DNA from: Pardosa pseudoannulata
Taxonomy: Eukaryota; Arthropoda; Arachnida; Araneae; Lycosidae
Length of the DNA: 64,000 nucleotides
Assembly (NCBI GenBank): GCA_032207245.1
Contig: CM063502.1
Span: forward strand, 49,965,904 to 50,029,903
Reading direction: 5' to 3'
The notes under the pieces are model-generated. The model made no database searches. It saw only the letters and a list, made by a program, of their open reading frames with translations, and had not been told where the DNA came from. The position numbers were made by a program, and so were the translations under genes. Below are positions 10,680-23,129 of the stretch, piece after piece (the stretch's first letter is position 1; each line of letters opens with the position of its first letter).

Positions 10680-12080
10680 ATTGATTTACTAGTATATAAC
10701 GGTAATTTACAAATTACTGATTATTTCCTTTTTTTTTAGTAGTTTGTGTTTTTATGTAATTTTGAAAGAAAAATGAAAGGCTATGTTATAATTCCTTTTC
10801 CAATAATATTTTTTATTTTCCTGTTATTCATAAAATTACTTAATTAAATTATAGATATAGCTTTTTCTCATGATTTCATTGCACTATCTTTTGAGGTGTA
10901 TCAAGAGCAAACCTGAGTCCACTCTTGAAGGGAAATTGTTTAGTCACATAAATGCCGGTTGGAGAGGGAAACACAGAACAGAAAGACAGAGGTATATTAA
11001 GCTGAGCGGAAAGAGTGTTCAAATTAATACAGTATTTTGTTATTTTAATAAGTGATGTCCAACAGATTTAACCAACGGAGCTGACTTTAAACAAAACATA
11101 AAAGTTAACTCATGAGCAAGGCTCAAAAATTCATAAAATACCGATCCATATGACAAATTTATAAATATTAGCAAATACTTGAAAATTTGGGAAGTAATAT
11201 ATAGGATTACATCAAGATCCAGTAAAGAGAAAAGAGCTTTCAAAGACAACGTAAAAATCCTAAAAATGTATTTTAAAGGTCTTGAAGTTGGGAAGCTAAG
11301 CATTAATGGGTTAAAGCATATCGATTCATATAACATTTCAATAGTTTTCATGAAACAATTGTATACTTCTAAAAGTACGATGAATGTATAATCTATTAAA
11401 ATTTTCAAAACGATAGAACATTTTAAACTCCTAATTGCTATTTAAAGTATATTTTTTAAATAGATAAATTTTAAATCAGCCTAAGTACGTAAGGAATTGC
11501 AATCATACATCCAAATTTACTGAAAGATAACTCTAAAATATTCCTGTATTAAAAATCACTTTTAAACATATTTTAAAGGTACAAAGTGTTACAGCATTAG
11601 TTAATATAGCTAATACTTATTTAGCCAATAGTCTCCCAAATTACCATTTTAATTTTTAACTTTGAACTATGTTTGTTTTATAAAAACATTTGTTTTCATC
11701 TATTTATTGTATCATAATGTGAAAAATTTATTATGGTGGAAAGGAGTTTGAACTGCCATGTATGATATTAGGATAGTGATATCGCACAATTTATCTTTTG
11801 AAACTTGTTCAGACGAAATACAATTATAAGAAATTCTAAAATTTGAAACATTAAGCGTTTACTTTAGTGCGGAAAAGTGTATACAGAATATTTCTTATTT
11901 GCTCCTTGTAAAAGAAAAATTCTAGAATTTATCATTATTCACTAGATAAAAAAACAATAAAACTTTAAAATGCCAAAACATATTATGTCTTTAAAGTGGC
12001 AAGAAAGTTTTATTCATGATATAACTTTAAAGTGTAAAGTTAAAAAGTTTTCTTGTAAATATTAAAGTAACAACTATGGT
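10680..12080. other. AT-rich noncoding stretch
   Basis: Short frames on both strands around 10870-11408 (61-122 codons) overlap each other, lack motifs and have the AT-driven composition of chance frames. Nothing else is recognised. Confidence 0.55.
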
Positions 12081-12084
12081 TTAT

Positions 12085-12165
12085 AATGTAGGGCGTATCC
12101 TTTTGGTACCAAATGCTTTGGTTCGAATTCCACGGCTGGTTTGTAGCCAGCACTATAGCCTTAAA
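12085..12165 (+). repeat. Possible decayed tRNA-derived SINE
   Basis: GGTTCGAATTCC at about 12119-12130 matches a Pol III B box, preceded by a weak A-box-like region. The sequence after it does not follow the main SINE family of this window. Low confidence. Confidence 0.35.
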
Positions 12166-12832
12166 ATTTTTAATTTTTATTAAGATGACCGTCTAATTTC
12201 AGTTGAAGAAAATTTATGTGAAATTTCACTATTTCTACTCTATTCAATTAAAAAATACAACTAATAATGAGATGCAAAAAAAAAAAGTATTTGAAAGCTA
12301 TCCTACTATAATAAATATTTGTTTTTAGTACAACAGATTAACTTATTTTTAATAAAACACAACTTAATTATTTTTAATGATCATTTTAACTGTGTTTGAA
12401 GCAAAAACTAAATTTTTTTGAATTAATTCAATATTTTAAGCATTTCAGATACATTTCTAACAGCCACATCACTTTTGCAAATTACCATTTTTAATTTTTA
12501 GCCTGTACAATACAAGTTAGTTAGAATTAATAATTTTCGAAACGCATAATCTATGTATATATTATGCTGGGAAATGCTGCCCAAGTAGTACCACTAACTG
12601 AATCATACCACTGCTAATATGTTAAAATAGACCCAAAAGAATGCCTTTGGTGACAGTTTGAAGTGCTTTTAAGTGGGCCCTGATTTTAATTGACCATCAA
12701 CAAAAATTGTTTGCTTTGTATGCGTGCAGCTAAAAGAAAGTTTTTTCTTGTTATCTTATGACTTTCTACGTATATTAATAGCTTTTATGTTAAGTAGATG
12801 ATTTGAAGGTGCCTATTGACTTTGGATATGAA

Positions 12833-12890
12833 TTCTATTCTAATTAAGAAGCTATTTGGCTTTTTAACCAGCTTCTTAATTACAATAGAA
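12833..12890. repeat. Near-perfect 21-bp hairpin (16-nt loop)
   Basis: The arms at 12833-12853 and 12870-12890 are complementary at 20 of 21 positions. Weaker complementarity may extend outward (AGTAGA near 12795, TCTACTT near 12902). It could be a foldback element remnant or, less likely, a microRNA-like precursor. The lower stem is weak, so I prefer a foldback. Confidence 0.75.
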
Positions 12891-12949
12891 CTTAACAATG
12901 TCTACTTAGTTTTTAACCAAATATCCAGTGTCTTGAAGCCCTGTTTCAA

Positions 12950-15900
12950 TATCATGAATTTAAATTATCAGTTCAGCAATGTATTTAAGCAATATTTGGT
13001 ATAACTTACGATGCAAATTTCCATGGTCATAACCTATATTTAAATTTTTCCAATTTTTATTATGCATCTCTTAAACATATTTTATAGTAAACTAGAATTT
13101 TCTACTAAGATTTGGATGATAAAAATCTGTTTTTTCCTTTTTTGTAGATTCCAGATTAGTTTGTAATTTCTAATCTTTAAGAGGTACGACTTGAACAAAT
13201 TTTCCCAACTTAAAAACTATATACTTTTTGTGCAGTTAAAATGAAAATTTTCACTATTATTCTTTTTATATCCCTTTACATATTTCTATAATCCTTTCAA
13301 GAAGATTTAAATTTTTTTCTAATGTCCCAAATGTGTGGTAGACATAAAAATGACTACATTTATCAGTGAAAGAAATGTGCATGGAACATTTTAAATGAAG
13401 GCAATTATGAAAATTCATGTGGGAAAAATAATTAATATTTTTATTTTTCACCACTTTTGCATAAATATCTTATCAATGGAATATTACATTTCCAGCGAAT
13501 GAATTGAAAACAATAAAAAACTTGTTTATCTGCGCTCATCTTAATGTCGTCTTTCTAATAGTTTTTTTTAAAAATTTAACCTGCCTTTTCCGCTTAAGAT
13601 CTCTTAATTAGCTTATCGTTTTCGTATGTATGTGCAACTAGCTATTCAGTGATCACAAGATTCGGAATGAAAACGTATGTCCTCTAACATTAGTTAACAG
13701 CCTTTAAATCTAACTTTAAAAGTCATTTCCTTCGAAATCTCATCTTATCCCCAATTAACTTATCGACTCATATCATCGATCCAGTGGAATTCCAATTGCA
13801 TTACATTTCCAGTGGAGAATATTGGGAAAAGGGAAATTCTATTCCTTGTGATAGGTTTCATAACTATGAAATCTTTGTCACGTATTTTGTTTATATGATA
13901 GCGAGACTATACAATGAAAATTTATTTGAAAAAATGACTACAACAAAATATTTTTATAAAGATTTAATACTAACTAACAATATCAACTTAAAAGTTTCGA
14001 ATACTTACCTTATCCTAAATTTCTTTTAAATTTCCCCAAGTTGGCTAAAGTTTTCATAAGAGTAATTTTCATTATTATATTTGTATAATCATAATTTCTA
14101 TTTATGTATAAAAGCCTGTCGGATTTTTCTTTGTGAATGCGCATTTCAAAAATGTTTTATTTCTCTTTAATGAATTGACGTATATGTAAGAGCAGACTTA
14201 TATACACAGGTTCTGTTAAGAAACAACCCTATGCTTCTTTCCATACTCTATATGCTAAATTTATGTTACTTTTCACAGTAACGTTAAAAGTTAATCGGCA
14301 CAAACCTTTCCTATCTGAGATTACCAATACTTAAGCTTATTTATTTATCCTTTAAATTACCTAAACTTTTATTTTATTATTGTGGTCATATTATTTGATG
14401 ATAAAATTTATATTATTAATGTATTAAAATACATAGATTTTATAAAAAAACGTGAACTGAATACGTCCTAAAAATTTTAGACTGTTGTGAATATTGTTTT
14501 AAGAAATATGTTTTATGAAAGTTATTTTGAGAAGACTATTTTGAGTTAAAACTTTTTTCCAACTTTAACAGGGTCATAAATTGTAAATTATTAAATTTCG
14601 CAACTATAATTACTAATATAGTTTAATATATAATAACAGTGAAGTGCAAATTTTGTTTCACAATACGGATAAGGTTATAACTAATCAATTCCAGTTTATT
14701 ATTATTTTAGTATATTTAGTATTTTATTATAGCACATAAGTTTAAAAGTTTTCTGGTAGTGAGGGAATGCGATAAAAAAAACTGTTTTCAATTTATAAAT
14801 TCTTAGAGTAGATCTTCGAGTAGGCTGTCTATTATACCAGTACTTCTTTGCAAATCATATACATTTTTAAATTTCATGACACATTTTATTTTTATTTTAT
14901 AAAGATAATTTAATTTTTCAGAGCTTATTTTACAGAATATTCATAGCTTTATTAAAACTACCGCAATACAAATTAAAACTTCCCTAAGGAAGCTTTTCCT
15001 TTGGTTGTAAAGTGATTTAAAATTCCAGATTCTAAGTGTGACATATGAAAAAAACATTTCTAACTCAAATATATATGTTATAACTAATGGAATGCACATT
15101 TAAATCTTTTTGAATCAATATTATAATTTTTATTTAAATTTTGATTCACCTAAAATTAAAACATTACAATAAAATTAATTAATTCTAGTCATAATAGTGG
15201 AAGAAAGCAGTTTAACTAAGGTGATAAAAATAGTTTTCCCTTGTTAAGATGAACCTGAGAGGGCTTACAAATGGGAATAAGAAACTGCAAAATTAACCTA
15301 CACGTTTATTTTGAAGCAATATAATCTAGTTTTATTCCTCACAGGAAAGTTAATGACACAGACTGGTTTCTTAGCACTAGAACATCCAGAATCTCGCTAC
15401 ATTCAAGAAAGCCAGGCTTCAATAAATACACAGACAGACATACAGTGTTTTTTTTTTTTAAATGGGGATTAAGAATTAAGCGAGTTATAACTAAAAATAG
15501 AACTCATTAACGACAACGTAATAGGAGAGAAACACACCCTCGAACAGAATTATACAGAGTAAAAGAGATGACGCGGAAGTAGACATAGGAATTTTGCTTA
15601 GGTAGCAACAGAGACAGTTCTGAGCGGGAACACGGGCTGACAGCATCCTCCTCCCTTGTCGTGGCAAAGTATGAGAACAAATGATTTCTAAATGGCATAG
15701 CTATGGACAGAAGGATTACAGTAAAGAAATTTATATATGTGAGATGCGTCTTTCATGCCTTAATTACTCATCCATGTCGTTCGTGTGAGCGTGTGTGTGT
15801 CATGATTGAAAACAAAATTAATTTAAGGGTTTGAGACCAGAAACGTAGCTCACTCTTTTAATACAGGTGCATGAATCTCTAATAAGTCATTATAAAAGCA

Positions 15901-15980
15901 CTTGACACTTAAGGATTTTGAGAGAACCTTTTGAGAAAGGGTTGCTGCATAAACTCTGGCTGAATGGAGTTCCTTTGTTA
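12950..15980. other. AT-rich noncoding stretch
   Basis: No supported gene. Frames at 12816-13004, 13266-13454, 13784-14029 and 15507-15698 are short and lack motifs. A slightly GC-richer part at 15480-15700 is not recognised. Confidence 0.55.
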
Positions 15981-15984
15981 GAGT

Positions 15985-16445
15985 GTGGACGCTAGCCACG
16001 CGCCTCATATTTCATGGTTGGCTGTTAAACTGTGCTATATGCATGAATATAGATATTATCAAGAAATAATTGGCTCTATGACGCTTCATAAGGCTGCAAA
16101 ATCTGTCATGTGTATACATACTGATGAGTCATTACATTATGACCAACCTCCATTTATAACAGGAACGTCAGAGAGTGTTTTGAAGAACTTTCCAGTGACT
16201 TTCAAGTCATGTCTTGGCCTCCAAATTCGCCTGACATTGATCCAATAGAGCATTTGTGTCCCCACCTGGAAAATTAAATTTGTGCTGTCATGCTACAACC
16301 TCGCAATGTGCGGTAATTGCAGGACGTAAGCGTCCAGTACCAGTTACATCAGAGTACCTATCAGCACTTTGGGGAACCAATGCCAAGCCAGATGCTGGCT
16401 ATTTTGAGGGCTAAAGGTGGTATTACGTGTTATTAATAGGGTGGC
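15985..16445 (+). pseudogene. Tc1/mariner-like transposase C-terminal remnant
   Basis: Around 16160-16436 the sequence gives SESVLKNFPVTFKS, then after a one-base frameshift near 16210 WPPNSPDIDPIEHLCPHL, and finally MPSQMLAILRAKGGITCY and a TAA at 16434-16436. WPPNSPDxxPIEHLW with the catalytic acidic residue in the PIEH motif, and the LRAKGGxTxY end, are hallmarks of Tc1-type DD34E cut-and-paste transposases. An internal TAA lies at about 16310. The part 15985-16150 aligns only weakly. The upstream catalytic D and the DNA-binding domains are not found. GGTGGCCATAATGTAAAGG just after the stop may belong to the 3' terminal repeat; no matching 5' end was seen. Confidence 0.85.
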
Positions 16446-16474
16446 CATAATGTAAAGGCTGTTTTGTGTATGTG

Positions 16475-16680
16475 TGTATACATATAAATGCATACATATG
16501 TGCGTACTCATATTCATATATATAAATATTATATATATAAATATTATATATATATATATACACAATATATATTTGACTGTCAATTGTATATATAAACAAA
16601 CACATATAAAGAGAAGTGTGTGTATACATATATATATTCATATATACATATTTATATTCATATACATATTTATATACCAG
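16475..16680. repeat. TA/CA-rich microsatellite
   Basis: Interrupted TA, TATACATA and CACATA units. Overlapping frames on both strands give Tyr/Ile/His/Met strings typical of such repeats, so they are not genes. Confidence 0.9.
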
Positions 16681-16738
16681 TATTTTACAAAACAAACAGT
16701 GGAGTCGGAATAACTCCAACTGGCGTTCTAGTATTAAT

Positions 16739-16924
16739 AGATTTGGTTTGGTTTGGTTTGGAGTGCTACGGTCTACATTTTGCATCACGAGGGCTAATGA
16801 GACCAGGACCTACAGTTTAAAGCCTATTCCGAACGGCTACAAACATCCATGCCACTGTGGGATTCGAACCCACGACCTCCGGTACCAAAGGCTAGTACTC
16901 TAACCAATCGGCCATCGTTCGGCC
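16739..16924 (-). mobile_element. tRNA-derived SINE, young copy with TSD
   Basis: This is an approximately 186-bp SINE on the minus strand, flanked by an exact 11-bp duplication CTAGTATTAAT (16728-16738 and 16925-16935). The head has a B box (GGTTCGAATCC, seen here as GGATTCGAACC) and an A-box-like GGCCGATTGG. The body contains a 'TCCGAACGGCTAC' word and a 'GGGCTAATGAGACC' word. The tail is a (CCAAA)n repeat, visible here as TTTGGTTTGG. It belongs to the same family as the copies at 34.2 and 37.6 kb. Confidence 0.93.
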
Positions 16925-16939
16925 CTAGTATTAATCGAA

Positions 16940-18110
16940 TAATTGCGTAGTAATTTCTGCTGAATGTGAATGATATTCTGCAAAATATTACTGTCTTAAA
17001 TTTTAGTTATTATACACTGTAGAAACTACATGAAATTTAAAGAACTTCGTATATTATAGGCGTTTCTAATCAAAGTTAGCTATCATTTTAAACACTTTAC
17101 AATGTCATTTATAAATAATAGAAACTTCATAATAAGAGATTAATTTGGTACGCCATATAAACACAGTACCGTAAAGTGAGTATTATTATTGGCAAAGCTG
17201 TTTATCATTAATTTCAGCCGATGCATCTGCCGGAGAAGTAAATTTATGTGGAAAGTCGAAAAGTTTTAAAATGTCTATTCAAATGACACAATCATATTAA
17301 ACAGAAGATACTCGAAAATTTTGTGGAATATTTATAAGACTGACATTTACCATCACTGAAAGAAAACTCATGCTGAAGAAACAAAAATACTTCAAACAAT
17401 TTTTTAGCCTTCCATAAAGAGCGACGCTTAGTAATGTGCTAAAGTCGATTCCGAATGTCTACGTTCAACCCTGCCAACAATTTGTATACAAATTATTTTC
17501 CATATAAATAATCGGCAAAATATATAAATACTTTGGGAAGTAATATGGACGCATAAAAGAACGTAAGTATCAGATGTATGCATTTCATTATTGATGGAAA
17601 CTTCAGTTTTATCTATTATTGAAAAATTTAAAACAATAAAAAGGTTAAAGAAATGCAAGGAATTGCTCAGCCGGCACGCTATCTGATGCAAAAATGATAT
17701 TTCCTGATGAGAAGCTATTTTTTCCTCAGCAAGGTTATGTGACTAAAAATGATGTTGCATATTAAGCAACCTTCAAGAATAAATCTAAAAACCTTCGAAT
17801 TGTTAAACACTATCGAAACAAGAATTCTGAGATGACGTGAGCAACAGTATTAAACAATGGAATATTGTCTATGAAACTCGATGAAAAAAAATTGTTAAAA
17901 TCTTTGCCAATTTACTCCAAACAGGTACACGTTTATAGTATGTTAACAATTTGTAAACCATAATTCGTTGAATATCATACAAAATTATAAACTTTAACAT
18001 AACTCTAAATAAGCAGTAGCCTATGATAAGTAGGTTCCATGTCTATTATCCGATGTTTATAAACCCTTAATATTTTACACCTCCTTACTTATACTAGATA
18101 CTCTAAACTA
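16940..18110. other. AT-rich noncoding stretch
   Basis: No repeat or gene is recognised. An 87-codon minus frame at 17428-17691 has no motif. Confidence 0.55.
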
Positions 18111-18117
18111 AAGGAAG

Positions 18118-18290
18118 AATGGTGGACGAGTGCTTAAGGCACTGTATTTCGATGACGGAGTGTGCGAGTACGAAACCTGCTGCAGTCACAGATGTTCTTG
18201 GCCTTTTCGAATTAGTTTAAACTATCTCTTGTTCTTTGTCTCATTAGCTTTAGTAATTCAAAACATTAACCGCACCAAACCAATTTCAGT
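18118..18290 (+). mobile_element. Decayed SINE, same family
   Basis: The word order follows the family: GATGG/TGGACGAGTG head, TTTTCGAATTAG in place of GTTCGGAATCGG, GTCTCATTAGCTTTAG, and a CACCAAACCAA tail. It is strongly diverged and has no clear target-site duplication. Confidence 0.65.
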
Positions 18291-18689
18291 TCAATGTTAA
18301 TCCCTAACAATACAGAAGTTTGAAGCTGCCAGATTGAATTTGAATGTGATAGGCTACCTCTTAGATTAGGGGCAGGCAAATACCTGAGTGAAGAGGAACA
18401 GAAACAGTGGTCAGCTTACGAGGTTGAAATTGCGAGATGCCAGGAGTTGCATTAAACGACATCCTCAAAAGACTCGCTAAATAGTAAATACTTCTATTGT
18501 ATGTACATCAGTATAGGTTCAGAGAAGGCCTAGTGGCTAGCGGGCTAATCTCTGCCCACCCCCTCTCTTCCATCTGTGGATAAACAAAATTAAGAGAAAT
18601 CTCCATCTCATCACATTGTGTTCAATGTTTCATAATTAAATTAATAATTCATAAAAGCATTTTTAACGCACGCCGTTACCTTAAAGTGC

Positions 18690-19150
18690 AAACAGTTGAA
18701 TTCTTATGTATCTTCAAAACATGGTATAAAAATCAAAACTTACTTTCACAAATTAACAATACGGGTCATTTTTCACTATATGGAGTATTACTCAAATAAC
18801 TCCTTAAGAACTAAGTTACTTAATTTCATTCAAAGTTCTGTTTGCAGTAACTGTTTTATTTATTTTTCAAGATTATTTTTCTTCAGGATTTGATATCCCC
18901 ATACTCAAGAAAAAAGCTATGCTTCAGTTGATTATGCATTTATGTATCTTCAAAACATGGGATTAAAGCCAAAATTTGTTTTAAAATACCGTTTCTTAAA
19001 TATATATAAATTCAAACAATTTCTTTACGTTTATCATTTAAGTTGCAACATATTAAAGGGTTTTTCAAGAAATAGCAAGAGTTTTACCCATTTCATACTA
19101 CGTTATCTAATCTCTTTCCTAATTCCATTTATAGTAAAGCTTTTTTTTTT
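18690..19150 (+). repeat. Diverged tandem pair, about 240-bp period
   Basis: TTATGTATCTTCAAAACATG occurs at about 18702 and again at about 18941, followed in both by a similar TAAA-rich stretch. Similarity fades downstream. It could be an old local duplication. Frames at 18696-18893 and 18942-19157 both start in this repeated part and are probably chance frames. Confidence 0.55.
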
Positions 19151-19642
19151 AAAGTAATTTGCTTTTCGATTGCATGTCTCGATGCAATTGCTCTAGAAAG
19201 CTGCAATTACTGTTCCGCCTTTAGAATGCTTAAAAATGTTAAATCAATTAGTTGGAAAGAAAGCTAAAGTACAAAAAAAATTCCCAAGACATGCAAATTG
19301 CAGTTATTTCTTTTAACATTGTATATATACTTTTTCCTCCTAAAGAGATTATCATGAACATATTGTAACCATGGAAGTTTTAAAAGTACATATTAATATG
19401 CTTATTTTAAAAATGCATCTTAAAAACTGCTTAATTTCCAATTTTTAATTACAAGTTAAGTTTTTAATTTATTTAAAAATTTTTTACAGGCTATGATAAA
19501 AACTATTCTTGCTCAAAAAGGAAAATTTTTAAATGTAGAGATAATATTTGTTATTTCCTACTGTTGTTTGCTAAGGATTCAAAACTAGAATAATTATTAG
19601 GCCTTTTAATTAGTAAACTATCTTCATTTAAAAAAACAATTC

Positions 19643-20141
19643 TTAACACATTGTGTGCGGGTACATTTCTGTGCGAAATTGTACCAGTAGCGGGCGTTTT
19701 GAGCGTAAATTTAGTTATTCAGCTAAATTTCAATACATCAAAAATTATTGAATTTTTTAACCAACTTTTCGTAATTTTATATTGAAATACATAAACAAAT
19801 ATATAAATAGAAGTATATAAATAACAACCATAAGATTTTTGTAAACAAAAAATATATTTTCAGCGGATAAATTTTTATAGTAACAATTCAAATAGAAATA
19901 GTAGTTTACAGTTTTAGTTTTTTCCCGTTCTGTGGTTCCATATCGACTGATGAAAAAACTAGTTTTCATTTGTCTAAATTTTTCCAGATTCTATGTAGTA
20001 GTTAAGAACATTCGGTTTCGTTTTCCTTTACATATCGTTATTTTTGTACCCACAAACAATGTTACACTAACTTGAACTAGCACGTCACCCGCGCTCAAGT
20101 ATCAATCGGCAGAAGACGTACTAGTACATACAATGTGTTAA
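19643..20141 (-). mobile_element. piggyBac-like MITE, copy B
   Basis: Both ends carry TTAA. The left end reads TTAACACATTGTGTGCGGG and the complemented right end TTAACACATTGTATGTAC. It is about 499 bp and aligns by eye with copy A at 9986-10476 in reverse orientation. This copy has intact TTAA at both sides and so looks the better preserved of the two. A 70-codon minus frame inside (19757-19969) is incidental. Confidence 0.92.
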
Positions 20142-20149
20142 TTCCGGTC

Positions 20150-20860
20150 AACAGTTCCAAGAATTTTGGAATATCCGGATCTTAATAAATAAATAAGCAT
20201 AAAATATTCTATTTACTGCCCAGAAATATCAGTTGAATACGCTACTTTTCAGATATTACCTTGAATATCAGTCGTAATAAAATCGCTTTATCTTGCAGAA
20301 TGACTGCGAGATCGGCACTCTATCGATGATTGGCTGCTTCTGACACAGAGGGTGGGATCGAAACCCATTTACAGCTTCTAAGCTACATGTGCATTTTGGA
20401 AAATACTCTTTCCACCAGTTTCTCAAACTTTCCTTGCACAACGATTTTATCCAAAGCATCCAAATGCGGAAATCTTTAGAACTATGTATGTTTTTCCCGA
20501 TCAACCGTTTGATTTCACTGCCAATTAACTTTTCGGAGGTCATGCACACAAGAAGGCATAACATTCTTTTTTAGAAAGTATAGGTTAGAAAGTATGCGTG
20601 TATATACATATATATTTCAGAGGGAAGAAGTTATCTAAATGTGAATTATAATGATACTTATATACAAAATCACATTAATCTCTCTAGATGATTATTAAAA
20701 CATTATTAAATTCTCAACAGTTCAGAAATATAAAAAATTAAAGTTTATGAAAACCTACAGTGATACTTTGGCTCTTTTGTCCACTTAGGTTACTAGTAAC
20801 TTTGAAAGTATTATGACTTAGAACTAGTAGTATTATTAGTAAATATATATACTACTACTC
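20150..20860. other. Noncoding stretch with overlapping unidentified frames
   Basis: A 98-codon minus frame (20564-20268) and a 61-codon plus frame (20389-20574) overlap. The minus peptide contains several Cys and Trp but no motif I know. I do not call a gene. Confidence 0.4.
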
Positions 20861-20861
20861 A

Positions 20862-21727
<866 letters not shown>

Positions 21728-21729
21728 AT

Positions 21730-22935
21730 AATAGTCTGTCAATGGGACAAAAAATTTTATTTACATTGCACGTGAATAAATGATTTAGAGTTATATTATG
21801 AATAATAAACAGGATGTTCATACGTATTTCTAACTATTTTGAAAACTGTTAAATATATAAAATGCGCTTTAAAAATTTAATTTTCTAATATGATCAGTCT
21901 AAAAGGGGATTTGTTGAACTATATTACATCTTCATATTAAATATAAAAAAAATTAAATTTAGTATGGTTGATTTTCTTTCTTTCCCCCACAGCAATTCCT
22001 TATCAAGTGTTATAGCATGACGCCTCTAAAAGGGGGTATATTAAAAGTTCAAAAGCCAAATTATCAATTCCGTCGAGGAACTTGAGTGGGAGGCATTTGG
22101 GTGAAAGCAAATTTTTAAAACTAATTTATCTTAAGGTATCATCAATCTACTTGAAAATCTGATAAGTTAATAACAATATCTTTTATAGAGATTCAAATTC
22201 CCTTGTTAAATATTGTTTAAAAGTGATCAATTATCAACTGTTTCAAAAGCACTTTCATCAAAATTGCTCCTTGAGCACCCTTTTAGACCTCAAGATAAGC
22301 CTGAGTTATTATCATAAGCATTCGAGGAAAGATGGAGAGAAATAAATTGAAATCGCCATTTGTTTCCAAACAAAATGTCTATAACAGTTCTTAAGAGCTT
22401 AAACTGAAAGATTATGTCTTTTTAAACACGAGATTTAACTAACTTTTATTTTATGTGATATATGATCAACAGTTCAAAGAGATAGAACGCTTAGATATCC
22501 ATCTTAAATGTTTAAAACATTACTAAATTTTTAAAATTTTAGTGGAAATCTTTAAAGTATTAATAGTAATAATTTTATTGTACGTATGTTTAATTATATA
22601 CAATATACGAGGAGCAATTTAAACATCCTACTTTCCTAGATATATTTCATAATTTAGAGGAAAAGAAATATTGAATTTTTATTCTAATTTTACCCAGGTT
22701 AAGCCTTAATTTGACAAGATGTTTTTTTTTTTCAAACATTTTTTAATTTGTTATTTTCCCACGTCTGTATAGACATCGTATAGGATCTCTAAAATAAACA
22801 AAAAAAAATATATCGTTTTCTATTGAGATAATGTCAGCTGTGGCGAACAATGACAATTATGTTATATAGTAGTTACAAATATACATGTCCGGTGTAGCGG
22901 CCAGACTTTTTTAGCCAAATTAAGGGTTAATGTCC
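21730..22935. other. AT-rich noncoding stretch
   Basis: No gene or element recognised. Confidence 0.6.
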
Positions 22936-22938
22936 CTA

Positions 22939-23128
22939 GGCCGAACGATGGCTGAATGAGTAAGGCATTGCTCTTCAGTACCAGAGTTCCTGGGCTCGAG
23001 TCCAGCTACTGGAATGGATGTTCATAGCTGTTCGGAATCGACACTAAGCTACAGACCCAGGTTTCTATAGCCCTCATATAGCAGAAGTAGACTATAGTTC
23101 TCCGTGCTAAGCCAAACCTCAATGTCTC
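22939..23128 (+). mobile_element. tRNA-derived SINE, diverged copy
   Basis: Starts GGCCGAACGATGGCTGAATG, has a B-box-like GGCTCGAGTCC, the GTTCGGAATCGA word and an end CTAAGCCAAACC. It is the same family as the 34.2-kb copy, with a moderate level of change. No clear target-site duplication. Confidence 0.88.
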
Positions 23129-23129
23129 C

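Noticed and set aside
11040..11408. 122-codon minus frame and overlapping plus frames
   Set aside because: Opposite-strand frames overlap, there is no motif, and composition is AT-driven.
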